A DNA stretch of 64,000 nt from Solimonas thermocellulolyticum (GTDB lineage: Bacteria; Pseudomonadota; Gammaproteobacteria; Nevskiales; Nevskiaceae), in the NCBI RefSeq assembly GCF_040327995.1, contig NZ_JBEPIJ010000006.1, positions 124,001 to 188,000 on the forward strand, in the 5' to 3' direction. Of the stretch, positions 25,716 through 34,457 are shown one piece after another. The notes under the pieces are model-generated. The model searched no databases, had not been told where the DNA came from, and was given only the letters and a program-made list of their open reading frames with translations. A program made the position numbers and the translations under genes. Positions within the stretch are counted from its first letter, which is position 1; every line of letters begins with the position of its first letter.

Positions 25716-26556
25716 ACCCGGTTTTGCCGCTGTCCACGGCGCCACGCGCGAGGATCTCGGCGCGGATCGCGGCGAGTTTGCGCTGCACCGTCTCGGCATG
25801 GGCCGGCCCCATGCGGATCAGGGTTTTCTGCCCCCACGAACGGTTCTCGAGCCGTGGATCGGCGAAGGTGTAGAGCACCTTGGGCCGCAACAGTTGCACC
25901 GGCGGCTCGACCGGCGGCATGGCGACGAGGTGGTCGATGACCGCGATCACGCGCTCGTTGAAGTCCCCTCGCGGATAGCCGAGCTCCCGATACGCGCGCT
26001 GGAATAGCGGGTAGTAGCGCAGATAGCCGTCGACCAAGGTGCCGGCGTCCACCGCATCGAGGGCGGAAACGAAGGCGTCGTAGCGTTCATAGTTGCGCGC
26101 GCTGAGCACGTAGAGCCGCTCGCCGAGCGGCTCGACCGCGAGCGGGCCTTGCACGTGGACCAGCGGACGGTGCTTGAGGCGCACCGGCTCGCGATCGAGG
26201 CTGTCGACGGTGGCGACGATGTGTCGCACCAGCCGATTGGGAATCAGAAAGGCCTCGACCGGACCGGTGCCGAAGCTGCGCTCCAGCATGGCGCGCAGCA
26301 GCGCGTCGGAATCGTCCAGCGGCGGCAGCGCAGCGGCCGCCTGCGGCGCGGATGCAGCGCGGTCGATCGCGGTCGGCGGCTCGGCAACGGGGTACTCGGC
26401 GCCCTGCGACGTGCCCGCGTCCGCCGGCGACGGGCTCGCGGTCGCAACCGGCGGCGCGAAGTGCTGCGGCGGCCGGTCGCGGAACCAGTACCAGACGCCA
26501 CCCACGACCCCTGCCAAGAGCGCGATCACCACCGCGATGCGAGTGCCTTTGCTCAT
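25702..26556 (-). CDS. DUF3014 single-pass membrane protein
   Basis: The 284-residue product has one N-terminal membrane anchor (IAVVIALLAGVVGGVWYWF), a Pro/Ala linker and a conserved C-terminal domain: LRYYPLFQRAYRELGYPRGD, NERVIAVIDHLVAMP, and FADPRLENRSWGQKTLIRMG. These blocks identify the DUF3014 family, common in gammaproteobacteria and of unknown function; the domain would lie in the periplasm. It converges with the lipoprotein gene to its left. No operon partner. Confidence 0.88.
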   Translation of the reverse strand: MSKGTRIAVVIALLAGVVGGVWYWFRDRPPQHFAPPVATASPSPADAGTSQGAEYPVAEPPTAIDRAASAPQAAAALPPLDDSDALLRAMLERSFGTGPVEAFLIPNRLVRHIVATVDSLDREPVRLKHRPLVHVQGPLAVEPLGERLYVLSARNYERYDAFVSALDAVDAGTLVDGYLRYYPLFQRAYRELGYPRGDFNERVIAVIDHLVAMPPVEPPVQLLRPKVLYTFADPRLENRSWGQKTLIRMGPAHAETVQRKLAAIRAEILARGAVDSGKTGFTPD

Positions 26557-26774
26557 GTCCGTCCGTGCTTACTCGTGCCGATGCCTGGTGCGCGCCGCTA
26601 TGGACCCCACCAGGCGCGCTGCCGCGGCAGTTTCCCACAGATAAGGGGGCGACGCGAAAACCGCGCGTCATCCACACGGGTGAGTCCGCCGCGGCGCCGC
26701 CCTGCTACAACCTGCACCGATTATCGAAACGCCTTCTCGAAATTCGAGCGAGGCCCCACACGGAGACGCGCCGC

Positions 26775-28142
26775 ATGACATCCGCCGCCCCCGCGCTGCC
26801 CCTACGTCCCACGCCGCAGGTCCCCGGTCTGCCGCTGCTCGGCAACGTGCTCGACATGGCCAGGGACCCGGCCCGCTTTTTCCTGCAGTGCTATCGCAAG
26901 TACGGCCCGGTGTGCCGACTCAAGGTGCTGGGTCAGCGTTACGTGCTGATCGCCGGGGTCGAGGCCGCGAACTTCCTCGGCACGCGCGAAGGCAAGGAGT
27001 GCCTGCGCTCCAAGGAGTTCTGGGAAGGTCTGGTGCAGGAATACGGCGCCACGCGCGTGCTCACCGGCTCCGACGGCGAGGCGCACAAGCAGTTGCGCGA
27101 CATCATGCGCCACGGCTACTCCAAGGAGTCCATCAAGGGCCGCTACAACGAGCTCGTCGACATCACCGACAAGGCGCTCCAGCGCGACTGGCCGGTCGGC
27201 ACCGAAGTGCCGGTTCTGCAGGCGATGCAGTACCTGGTCGTCGACCAGCTCGGCACCATCCTGACCGGCGCCGCGCCGCTGGAGTACGTCAAAGACATCC
27301 GCATCACCATCCTGCACATCCTCAACGTGCTGGTGACGCGCCAGCGGCCGAAGATCCTGCTCAAGCGCCCGGTCTACAAAAAGGCCAAGGCGCGCGTGTT
27401 CGAGCTAGGCTACAAGATGATCGAGCAGGCCAAGGCGCGCTACGGCAAGGTGCCGCAGGGCGAGCGCAACCTGATCGACGACATCTACGCCGCCCACGTC
27501 GAAACCCCTGAGGTGATGCCGGCGTCCGATCTGATCGTCTCGCTGACGGGTCCCTACGTCGCCGGTCTGGACACCGTCGCCAACACGATCTCCGCGGTGG
27601 TTTACTGCGTGCTCAAGCATCCCGAGGTCAAGGCGCGCGTCCTCGCCGAGGTCGACGCGCTGTTCGCCAAGGGGCCGATCAACGAAGAGACCTTCATGAA
27701 GGAGCTGCCGGCCCTCAACGGCGCGATCATGGAGACCATGCGGCTGTATCCGATCGCGGTCGCGCAAATGCGCACGGCGACCAAGGACTTCGTCTTCGAA
27801 GGACACCAGATCTACGCGGGCGAGATGATCTACATCGGCACCTCGGTGCCGCATTTCATGGGCGAGTACTGGCCCGAGCCGGAGAAGTTCGACATCGACC
27901 GTTACGCCAAGGGCCGTGCCGAGCACATGCAGCCGGGCGTCTACTCACCCTACGGCCGCGGCCCGCACACCTGTCTCGGTAAGAGCCTCGCCGAGGTGCA
28001 GATGGCGATCTCGATGGCGCGCATCTTCCACAAGCTCGACATGGAGTTGGAGTCGCCCGACTACGTGCTCAAGACCAAGACCGCACCGACGCCGGGGCCG
28101 GCCAACGACTTCAAGGTGCGGGTCAAGGGGCTGCGTCACTGA
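26775..28142 (+). CDS. Cytochrome P450
   Basis: The 455-residue protein carries all P450 marks: I-helix oxygen-binding motif VAGLDTVANT, K-helix ETMR (Glu320-Arg323), and the haem-binding loop YGRGPHTCLGKSLAE with Cys400 as axial ligand (first aromatic is Tyr rather than the usual Phe). The N-terminus PQVPGLPLLGNVLDMARDPA has the Pro-rich hinge typical of eukaryote-like P450s but no membrane anchor, so it is soluble. It would hydroxylate a hydrophobic substrate using external electron donors; no ferredoxin or reductase gene lies nearby. The ATG at 26775 is chosen because similarity starts there. Confidence 0.93.
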   Translation: MTSAAPALPLRPTPQVPGLPLLGNVLDMARDPARFFLQCYRKYGPVCRLKVLGQRYVLIAGVEAANFLGTREGKECLRSKEFWEGLVQEYGATRVLTGSDGEAHKQLRDIMRHGYSKESIKGRYNELVDITDKALQRDWPVGTEVPVLQAMQYLVVDQLGTILTGAAPLEYVKDIRITILHILNVLVTRQRPKILLKRPVYKKAKARVFELGYKMIEQAKARYGKVPQGERNLIDDIYAAHVETPEVMPASDLIVSLTGPYVAGLDTVANTISAVVYCVLKHPEVKARVLAEVDALFAKGPINEETFMKELPALNGAIMETMRLYPIAVAQMRTATKDFVFEGHQIYAGEMIYIGTSVPHFMGEYWPEPEKFDIDRYAKGRAEHMQPGVYSPYGRGPHTCLGKSLAEVQMAISMARIFHKLDMELESPDYVLKTKTAPTPGPANDFKVRVKGLRH

Positions 28143-28270
28143 CGCCAGCCGCAGACCGCACGGCTGCGGCCGACGACTCGGATCGGTTGCGTCCGCGTCG
28201 TCGCGGACCCTGTTGCGGCCACGCCCAGCCTTGGATCTTCGCCGCCGAGGGCCACAATCGTCGGGCAACG

Positions 28271-28296
28271 AAAAACCGCGGCACGAGGCCGCGGTT
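28271..28296 (-). terminator. Intrinsic terminator of the cold-shock gene
   Basis: AACCGCGGC (28274-28282) pairs with GCCGCGGTT (28288-28296) around ACGAG. Reading leftward it is followed by a T-run (complement of the A-run at 28271-28275). It lies 23 bp after the cold-shock stop codon, and it may also block read-through from the P450 side. Confidence 0.88.
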
Positions 28297-28318
28297 CCTT
28301 GTGCAGCGGGTGCGGACT

Positions 28319-28531
28319 TTAGATCGCGCGGATCTGCGTCGCCTGCATGCCCTTGGGGCCGCGCTGCGGCTTGAACTCCACGCGCTGGCCTTCGGTAAGG
28401 GTCTTGAAGCCCGTGCCCTGGATCTCCTTGAAGTGCGCGAAAAGATCTTCGCCACCCCCGGTGGGGGTGATGAAGCCGAAGCCCTTGGCTTCGTTGAACC
28501 ACTTCACGGTGCCGGTGGAAACATTGCTCAT
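28319..28531 (-). CDS. Cold-shock domain protein (CspA family)
   Basis: The 70-residue protein is a complete cold-shock domain: TGTVKWFNEAKGFGFITP with RNP1 (KGFGFI), RNP2-like DLFAHF, and a Gln/Arg-rich end RVEFKPQRGPKGMQATQIR. CspA-type proteins bind single-stranded RNA and melt secondary structure. The frame is open to 28603, but the family starts at ATG 28531, preceded by AAGGAA. A longer 5' leader, common for csp genes, is possible in the 215-bp gap before it. It has its own terminator and is probably monocistronic. Confidence 0.95.
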   Translation of the reverse strand: MSNVSTGTVKWFNEAKGFGFITPTGGGEDLFAHFKEIQGTGFKTLTEGQRVEFKPQRGPKGMQATQIRAI

Positions 28532-28746
28532 GGATACATTCCTTGGATTGAAGTAAAGAACAGGCTCGCCCGCCTGCAGGGTGCATGCGATCAAGGAAGG
28601 CATCAGGAGGCAACGTGCCGGCCTAACGATGGCCGCGCAACCACTCGGTGTCTATGGCTTGAAACGACTGCGGCGCGCACTCTACGCGAAAGCAAGGCCG
28701 CTGTCGAATTCCTGGTACGGGCGACGCGAAAGCCGCACCCGCGCCG

Positions 28747-29499
28747 TCATTCACGGCCGCGCTTGCTCAACCATGGTGTGATCAGGTCCAACGGCAGCGG
28801 AAACACGATCGTCGAGTTCTTCTCGCCGGCGACGTCGATGAGGGTCTGCAGGTAGCGCAGTTGCAGCGCCTGCGGCTCCTTGGCCAGCTCGCTGGCCGCC
28901 TCGCGCAGCTTGACCGCGGCTTGATACTCGCCTTCGGCGTGGATGATCTTGGCGCGGCGCACGCGCTCGGCCTCGGCCTGGCGCGCAATCGCGCGGATCA
29001 TGCTCTCGTCGAGGTCCACATGCTTGATCTCGACGTTGGCGACCTTCACGCCCCAGGCGTCGGTGGCCTTGTCGAGGATCTCCTGCAGGTCGCGATTGAG
29101 CGCATCGCGCTCGGTCAGCATCTCGTCCAGCTCGTGGCGGCCGAGCACCGAGCGCAGCGTCGTCTGCGCGAGCTGGCTGGTGGCCTCGTAGTACTGCGCG
29201 ACCTGCAGCACCGCCTTGGCCGGATCGACGACGCGGAAGTACAGCACGGCATTTACCTTGACCGAGACGTTGTCGCGCGAGATCACGTCCTGCGGCGGCA
29301 CGTCCATGACCACGGTGCGCAGGTCCACGCGCAGCATCTGCTGGATCACCGGAAACACGTAAATCAGGCCCGGTCCGCGCGTCGCCGTGTAGCGGCCGAA
29401 GGTGAGCACGACGCCGCGCTCGTACTCGTTGAGAATCTTGATGCCGGCGACGATCAGGCCGATGACGACGGCGATGAGGGCTCCACTCAGTCCGAGCAT
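28747..29499 (-). CDS. SPFH/Band 7 slipin-type membrane protein
   Basis: The 250-residue protein has an N-terminal hydrophobic anchor (LSGALIAVVIGLIVAGIKIL) and a stomatin/slipin SPFH domain: NEYERGVVLTFGRYTATRGP, VDLRTVVMDVPPQDVISRDN, SVLGRHELDEMLTERDALN, and VEIKHVDLDESMIRAIARQA. Such proteins oligomerise into membrane microdomain scaffolds and are regularly paired with NfeD proteases. It starts 22 bp after the nfeD stop, matching that pairing. It may help organise membrane stress response or proteolysis. Confidence 0.93.
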   Translation of the reverse strand: MLGLSGALIAVVIGLIVAGIKILNEYERGVVLTFGRYTATRGPGLIYVFPVIQQMLRVDLRTVVMDVPPQDVISRDNVSVKVNAVLYFRVVDPAKAVLQVAQYYEATSQLAQTTLRSVLGRHELDEMLTERDALNRDLQEILDKATDAWGVKVANVEIKHVDLDESMIRAIARQAEAERVRRAKIIHAEGEYQAAVKLREAASELAKEPQALQLRYLQTLIDVAGEKNSTIVFPLPLDLITPWLSKRGRE

Positions 29500-29521
29500 G
29501 GTGTTCTCCTGGTTGGTGGAT

Positions 29522-30865
29522 TCAGTTCACGGGTTCGACCTCGAGCCACAGGCCGTCGCGGCGAATGACGCGCACGCGCTGCCCCTTGGTCAGCGGATGC
29601 GTCGTGCGCACGCGCCAGCGCTCGCCGGCGAACTCGACCCAGCCTTCGGACTCGAAAGCCTCGAGCGCGACGGCATGCTGGCCGGCAAAGCCGCCGTCGC
29701 CGGTGACCACCGGCGCACGCCGCGCGCGCCACAGCAGGAACAGGGTGATGCCGAGCAACGCGACGGCCGACACGGCGATGCCGGCGATGACCCCGAGGTT
29801 CACCGCGTAACCGGGCACGTCGGCGTCCATCAGCAGAATCGAGCCGAACACGAAAGCCACCGCACCGCCGATGCCGAGCACGCCCAAGCTCGGCGCCAGC
29901 GCCTCGGCCACCATCAACGCCACGCCGAGCAGAATCAGCGCGAGACCCACGTAGTTCACCGGCAACATCTGGAAGGCGTACAGCGCCAGCAACAGGCTGA
30001 TCGCGCCGACGATGCCGGGCACCAGCGCGCCGGGGCTGTAACCTTCGAGCAGCAGCCCGTAGATGCCGATCAGCATCAGCACGTAGGCGACGGTGGGATT
30101 GGTCAGCACGCTCAAGAGCCGAATGCGCCAGTCCGCCTCGATGGTCTCGACGCGCAGACCCGCGGTGCGCAGCGTCTGCTCGCCGGCTGCGGTGTGCACG
30201 CGGCGGCCGTCGGCCGCCTGCAACAGCTCGGCGACATCGGCGGCGATCAGCTCGACCACGTTCTGCGCCTGTGCCTGACTCGCCGAAAGCGACGCGCCCT
30301 CGCGCACCGCGGATTCGGCCCAGTCGGTATTGCGCCCGCGCTGCTCGGCCAGACCGCGGATGTAGGCGACCGCGTCGTTGATCACCTTGGCCTGCCCGGC
30401 GTCGTGCGGCGGCTCGGCGGTCTTGGTGTCGCCGTCCTCCCCCGGCTCGCGGCGCTCGTCGCGCGCGCCCGGCAGCGGCCACGAGCCGCCGACCGGCACC
30501 GGCGTCGCCGCCCCCAGATTCGTCGCCGGCGCCATCGCCGCGAGATGCGTCGCGTAGAGGATGTAAGTGCCGGCGCTGGCCGCCCGCGCGCCACCGGGAC
30601 CGACCCAGCCGATCACCGGAATCGGCGAGGCGAGGATGCCGCGGATGATGTCGCGCATCGCGCTGTCGAGCCCGCCCGGGGTGTCGATACGCAGCACCAG
30701 CGCCTGCGCGCCGCCATCGACCGCGCGGGCATGGGCTTTCTCGAAATGCGCGCTGCTGGCCGGGCCAATCGCGCCGTCGATCTCGACCAGCGCGACGTAG
30801 GAAGCCTGCGCCGCCGAACTGCATACGGCCGCAACAAATCCGGCGATGGCCAGCCACCGGTGCAT
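29522..30865 (-). CDS. NfeD-family membrane serine protease (ClpP-class)
   Basis: This 447-residue protein has a signal peptide, a ClpP-like protease domain (VALVEIDGAIGPASSAHFEK, LRIDTPGGLDSAMRDII, nucleophile in GGARAASAGTY, and a Lys in QAKVINDAVAYIRGL), five or so membrane helices (residues 225-365) and a C-terminal OB-fold NfeD domain (FAGQHAVALEAFESEGWVEF). Partner of the slipin gene downstream. A TATACT -10 box at about 30873-30878 (complement) ends 7 nt before ATG 30865, so the mRNA may be leaderless. Loss of upstream in-frame Met at 30898 is preferred because that part is Arg-rich and lies before the -10 box. Confidence 0.92.
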   Translation of the reverse strand: MHRWLAIAGFVAAVCSSAAQASYVALVEIDGAIGPASSAHFEKAHARAVDGGAQALVLRIDTPGGLDSAMRDIIRGILASPIPVIGWVGPGGARAASAGTYILYATHLAAMAPATNLGAATPVPVGGSWPLPGARDERREPGEDGDTKTAEPPHDAGQAKVINDAVAYIRGLAEQRGRNTDWAESAVREGASLSASQAQAQNVVELIAADVAELLQAADGRRVHTAAGEQTLRTAGLRVETIEADWRIRLLSVLTNPTVAYVLMLIGIYGLLLEGYSPGALVPGIVGAISLLLALYAFQMLPVNYVGLALILLGVALMVAEALAPSLGVLGIGGAVAFVFGSILLMDADVPGYAVNLGVIAGIAVSAVALLGITLFLLWRARRAPVVTGDGGFAGQHAVALEAFESEGWVEFAGERWRVRTTHPLTKGQRVRVIRRDGLWLEVEPVN

Positions 30866-30878
30866 GACCCGCAGTATA
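30866..30878 (-). promoter_or_regulatory. Leaderless-type -10 box for nfeD
   Basis: On the minus strand TATACT is followed by 7 nt (GCGGGTC) and then the ATG at 30865. A -10 hexamer at that distance places the transcription start on or next to the start codon. No good -35 is seen at 16-18 nt. Confidence 0.45.
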
Positions 30879-30919
30879 CGCCGCGTGCGCGCCGCCACAC
30901 ACGGCGCAGGGGTGGCCCC

Positions 30920-31981
30920 TCACCCGTGGACGGCGAGCACCCGCTCCACCGCACCGGAGCGGTAAAAACCCTCCAGGCCGCGGCGCAGGATCGCCTCGAG
31001 CAGCTTTTTGCGCTTGAGCACCTTGAGCACGTGGGGCGCGAAGTGCATCGCCTCATCGAGCATCATCTGCCGGGTCACGCCGATCTCGTCGAGCAGCGCG
31101 CTCAGCGTGCGGTTGCCGTACAACTCGAAGAAGGCGTCGATGCCGGCATCGATCAGCGTGGTGTAGATCTCGGTCTTGCGCAGCTCGCGCCAGAACTCAT
31201 AGCCGATGACGAACAGGTCCTCGATGTCGTCGGCGGCGAGGTCCTCGCGCAGGCCGCCGAAGTGCTCGAACTTGAGCTTGTCCCAGATTTCGCGCGTCAT
31301 CCGGCGCAGGGCGTCTTCGTTCAGATGCCGCAATACGAATTCGGCACTGCGGCGCGAAGTCGCCTCCACGCTCTTGGCGACGTAACGGCGCAACTGGTCA
31401 TCGAGCATGTGCTCGATGCCTGGCGAGGCCTTGTTCAGCACGCTGCGGCCGAGCTTCATCACCGAACCGGCGCCGGGGAGGTTGCGCGTGAGCTCGCTGC
31501 CGCGCGCCAGATAGTCCTTGATGCCGTGATAGAGCAGGTCCGAGGCAAAGGCGATGTAGATCGGACTGCCGACGACCGCGCGCAGCAGCTTCTCGCGCAG
31601 GGACCGCAGTTCGAGGAGCTTGTCGACGAACTCCTCGTAGCGTGCATGCGCGACCACGTCCTTGAGCGCGGTGCGGTCGTGGATCTTGTGCGCGTACAGC
31701 GCGCGGGCGATGGCCGAGACCAGCTCCGGCAGCCCGCCGCCGAGCTCGATCTCGGCGGCGTAGGTGCGCGCGGTGTCCTTGATCATGCGCGCACTGACCA
31801 CGTCCTTGAGCTTGAGGCGCGCAGCGTCGGCGAGCAGGCCGTCGAGCTGCAGTGCGATCAGTTCACGCAAACCCTCGCCGGTGAGCTCATCGACGAGATA
31901 GGCCACGTGGGCATCGAGCAGCGCGTCGGCCACACCCTCGGCCGTCTTGGTCTTCGACACGGGAGCCTCCGGTTCGGCCAT
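30920..31981 (-). CDS. Conserved hypothetical helical protein
   Basis: The 353-residue product is almost entirely alpha-helical and highly charged, with no signal peptide; segments include DAHVAYLVDELTGEGLRELI, NLPGAGSVMKLGRSVLNKAS and KFEHFGGLREDLAADDIEDL. I recognise it as a conserved protein found in Pseudomonas-like genomes but cannot name a domain or function. Start ATG 31981 rather than 32062 because the extra N-terminus is low-complexity and the MAEPEAPVSKTK start looks natural. It is divergent from the FemAB/GNAT-like gene. Confidence 0.75.
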   Translation of the reverse strand: MAEPEAPVSKTKTAEGVADALLDAHVAYLVDELTGEGLRELIALQLDGLLADAARLKLKDVVSARMIKDTARTYAAEIELGGGLPELVSAIARALYAHKIHDRTALKDVVAHARYEEFVDKLLELRSLREKLLRAVVGSPIYIAFASDLLYHGIKDYLARGSELTRNLPGAGSVMKLGRSVLNKASPGIEHMLDDQLRRYVAKSVEATSRRSAEFVLRHLNEDALRRMTREIWDKLKFEHFGGLREDLAADDIEDLFVIGYEFWRELRKTEIYTTLIDAGIDAFFELYGNRTLSALLDEIGVTRQMMLDEAMHFAPHVLKVLKRKKLLEAILRRGLEGFYRSGAVERVLAVHG

Positions 31982-32085
31982 GGCGCGACACGATAAGGGG
32001 TGTGGCGCGCCCGCGCATTGACTGCGCCGGGCACTGCGCTGGCGCGCGGGCGAAGCGATCACACTGGCCCGCCTTACGGCATGCT

Positions 32086-33126
32086 GTGCATGTGCTGCAC
32101 GACCTGTTCACTTCCCGCGACTATCTCGATGCCCTCGAACGCCACGGCAGCGTCGGCACCGGCACCGGCTGGACGCCGCTACCGGAGCTGCGCGCACCGA
32201 CGTATCTGAAGACGCATTCCTGGGGCGAGTTCGTCTTCGATTTCCAGATCGCGCAGGCCTACGCGCAGCGCGGCCTCGACTACTACCCCAAGCTGGTCTG
32301 CTGCGTGCCGTACACGCCGGTCCCGGGACCGCGTCTACTCGCCGATGACGACGCCGGGCGCACTGTGCAGGCCGAAATCCTGATCGAGACCGCGCGCACG
32401 CGCGGCGCCTCCGGCGCGCACGTGCTCTATCCGCAGGCCGCCGACGCCGCAGTGCTCGAGGGTCTGGGCTGGCTGCGGCGCGAACAGCTCCGCTACGTCT
32501 GGCACAACCGCGGCTACGCCGACTTCGATGCCTTTGTCGACGCGCTGTCATCGAAGCGGCGCAAGAACATCCGCCGCGAACGCCGCCTGGTTGCCGAACG
32601 AGGCTTCGACATCGCCTGGCAGCGCGGCGATGCGCTCACCGGCGACGACTGGGAATGCGTCTATGCGCTTTATGCGCGCACCTATCATCGGCGCGGACAG
32701 GCGCCCTATCTCGCCCGCGGCGTCCTGCGCGACTGGGCCCGTGCTTTCGGCGCCCGCATGCAGTTCTGCACCGCGCGCCGCGGGAACCAGATCCGCGCGA
32801 TGGCGTTCTTCTTCGTCGATGGCGAGCGCCTGTGCGGACGTCATTGGGGCGCGGCGGTCGACGACGAGTTGCTGCACTTCGAGCTGTGCTACTACCAGGG
32901 CATCGACTACGCGATCCGCCATCGACTCGCGGTGTTCGACGCCGGCGTGCAGGGCGAGCACAAGCTGCTGCGCGGCTTCGATCCGCTCACCGTGCCGTCG
33001 TTCCACTGGTACGCGCATGCCGGCTTTGCGCGCGCGATTGCGGACTTCTATGCCGAGGAACGCGGGCACATCGCCGCGCAGTGCCGCGCGCTAGCCACGC
33101 ACAGCGCGTATCGCGAACGCAGTTAG
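32086..33126 (+). CDS. FemAB/GNAT-like acyltransferase (DUF482/PF04339 type)
   Basis: The protein (346 aa from GTG 32086) matches the peptidoglycan-recognition/FemAB-like family: LEROHG-type start replaced by DYLDALERHGSVGTGTGW, then SWGEFVFDFQIAQAYAQRGL, YYPKLVCCVPYTPVPGPRLL, KRRKNIRRERRLVAERGFDI and FDAGVQGEHKLLRGFDP. Members are predicted amino-acyl or acyl transferases; the true substrate is unknown. Relative to typical members it lacks about 25 N-terminal residues before the PFLRHEFL-like block, so the start is uncertain: an ATG at 32002 is in frame but the extra sequence is Arg/His-rich and overlaps the divergent promoter. Confidence 0.82.
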   Translation: MHVLHDLFTSRDYLDALERHGSVGTGTGWTPLPELRAPTYLKTHSWGEFVFDFQIAQAYAQRGLDYYPKLVCCVPYTPVPGPRLLADDDAGRTVQAEILIETARTRGASGAHVLYPQAADAAVLEGLGWLRREQLRYVWHNRGYADFDAFVDALSSKRRKNIRRERRLVAERGFDIAWQRGDALTGDDWECVYALYARTYHRRGQAPYLARGVLRDWARAFGARMQFCTARRGNQIRAMAFFFVDGERLCGRHWGAAVDDELLHFELCYYQGIDYAIRHRLAVFDAGVQGEHKLLRGFDPLTVPSFHWYAHAGFARAIADFYAEERGHIAAQCRALATHSAYRERS

Positions 33127-33380
33127 CCCGACTTCGGCCAGGTCAGCACGGCGAAAGCGGCGAGCAGCGCCGCCATCGACACCAGCCAGCTCGCAAAGCC
33201 GTACTCGCCGGCGGCGGCGGCCAGCGCCGCGAGCAGCGCGAACAACAGCGCGAGCCCGGCCTCGATCTGCTGGCCCAGCGGCCATTCGCCGAAACGAAAG
33301 TGGAGCGCTCCGGCGCGGATACGGGTGAGGATGAGCGCGAGCGTGCCGAGTACGACGATGAGGGTGATGAGCTGGGCCAT
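33123..33380 (-). CDS. Small three-helix membrane protein
   Basis: The 85-residue product is MAQLITLIVVLGTLALILTR, then a short polar strand, then two further hydrophobic helices (LALLFALLAALAAAAGEYGF, VSMAALLAAFAVLTW). No family name known. It starts 33 bp after the fabH stop on the same strand and may be co-transcribed. Its stop overlaps that of the convergent gene by 3 bp. Function unknown. Confidence 0.65.
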   Translation of the reverse strand: MAQLITLIVVLGTLALILTRIRAGALHFRFGEWPLGQQIEAGLALLFALLAALAAAAGEYGFASWLVSMAALLAAFAVLTWPKSG

Positions 33381-33412
33381 GCCGCGCAGAATGCCCGATC
33401 CGGCCGCGACCG

Positions 33413-34372
33413 TCAGAAGCGCAGCAGCACCGAACCCCAGGTCATGCCGCCGCCGACGCCTTCGAGCAGCACCAGATGACCGGGCCGGATGCGGCCGTCG
33501 CGCACCGCCTTGTCGAGCGCCAGCGGCACCGAGGCCGCCGAGGTGTTGCCGTGGCGCGCGACCGTGGTGACGACGCGCTCGCGCGGCACGCCCATCTTGT
33601 CGGCGGTGGCATTGATGATGCGCAGATTGGCCTGGTGCGGCACGAACCAGTCGAGGTCGCTGCCCTTGAAGCCGTTGTGTTCGAGCGCCTCGCGCGAACA
33701 CTCGTCGAGCACGCGCACCGCGAGCTTGAACACCGCCTGGCCGTCCATCTCCAGGTAGGGATTGCCACGGATCTGCCCTTCGGCGATACCGCCGGCGACG
33801 CGCAGGATGTGGCTGTAGCTGCCGTCCGCGTGCAGATGGCTCGAATAGATGCCCGGTGCATCGGATGGCTTGAGCACGACTGCGCCGGCGCCGTCGCCGA
33901 ACAGCACGCAGGTGCGGCGATCGTTCCAGTCGAGCAGGCGCGAGAACACCTCGGCGCCGACCACCAACGCACACTTGTGCGCGCCGCTGGCGACGAACTT
34001 GTCGGCGGTGGCGAGCGCGTAGATGAAGCCGGTGCACACCGCCTGCACGTCGAAAGCCGCGCCGCGCTTGATGCCGAGCTTGGCCTGTAGCAGGCAGGCG
34101 GTGGACGGGAACACCATGTCCGGCGTCGTCGTCGCGACCACGATCAGGTCGATCTCGTCGGCGCTGACACCGGCCGCGGTCATCGCGTTCTGCGCCGCGC
34201 GCAGCGCCAGGTCACTGGTCAGCTCGCCGTCGGCGGCGACGTGGCGCGCCTCGATGCCCGTGCGCGAGACGATCCACTCGTCGCTGGTGGAGATCCGCGA
34301 TTCGAGTTCCTGGTTGGTGACGACACGCTCCGGCAGATAGCTGCCGGTGCCAACGATCTTGGAGTAGGCCAT
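33413..34372 (-). CDS. fabH: Beta-ketoacyl-ACP synthase III
   Basis: This 319-residue thiolase-fold enzyme has the FabH triad: Cys113 in AVCTGF, His246 in VPHQAN, and Asn276 in HGNTSAAS, plus the C-terminal GGGMTWGSVLLRF block. It condenses acetyl-CoA (or another primer) with malonyl-ACP to start fatty acid synthesis. It is not beside plsX/fabD/fabG as in many bacteria, so it may be a second copy or a relocated single copy. Primer specificity cannot be predicted. Confidence 0.95.
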   Translation of the reverse strand: MAYSKIVGTGSYLPERVVTNQELESRISTSDEWIVSRTGIEARHVAADGELTSDLALRAAQNAMTAAGVSADEIDLIVVATTTPDMVFPSTACLLQAKLGIKRGAAFDVQAVCTGFIYALATADKFVASGAHKCALVVGAEVFSRLLDWNDRRTCVLFGDGAGAVVLKPSDAPGIYSSHLHADGSYSHILRVAGGIAEGQIRGNPYLEMDGQAVFKLAVRVLDECSREALEHNGFKGSDLDWFVPHQANLRIINATADKMGVPRERVVTTVARHGNTSAASVPLALDKAVRDGRIRPGHLVLLEGVGGGMTWGSVLLRF

Positions 34373-34414
34373 CGCGCAAGCTTAGCCGAAGCCGGCCGCG
34401 ATGATGCGAGCGGC

Positions 34415-34444
34415 AAAACCCCGCCGCCGTGCCGGCCGGCGGGG
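34415..34444 (-). terminator. Intrinsic terminator of the TonB receptor gene
   Basis: CCCCGCCG (34419-34426) pairs with CGGCGGGG (34437-34444). Reading leftward the stem is followed by TTTT (complement of 34415-34418). It lies 13 bp after the receptor stop codon and upstream of fabH, so the two are separate transcripts. Confidence 0.75.
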
Positions 34445-34457
34445 TCGGGAGTGAGCC

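Noticed and set aside
28532..28746. Possible small RNA or riboswitch in front of the cold-shock gene
   Set aside because: No conserved riboswitch motif or terminator-antiterminator pair seen; only a likely csp leader.
29402..31996. 864-codon plus-strand open frame opposite slipin, nfeD and the helical protein
   Set aside because: Crosses three real genes and their gaps, product is low-complexity; shadow of high-GC coding.
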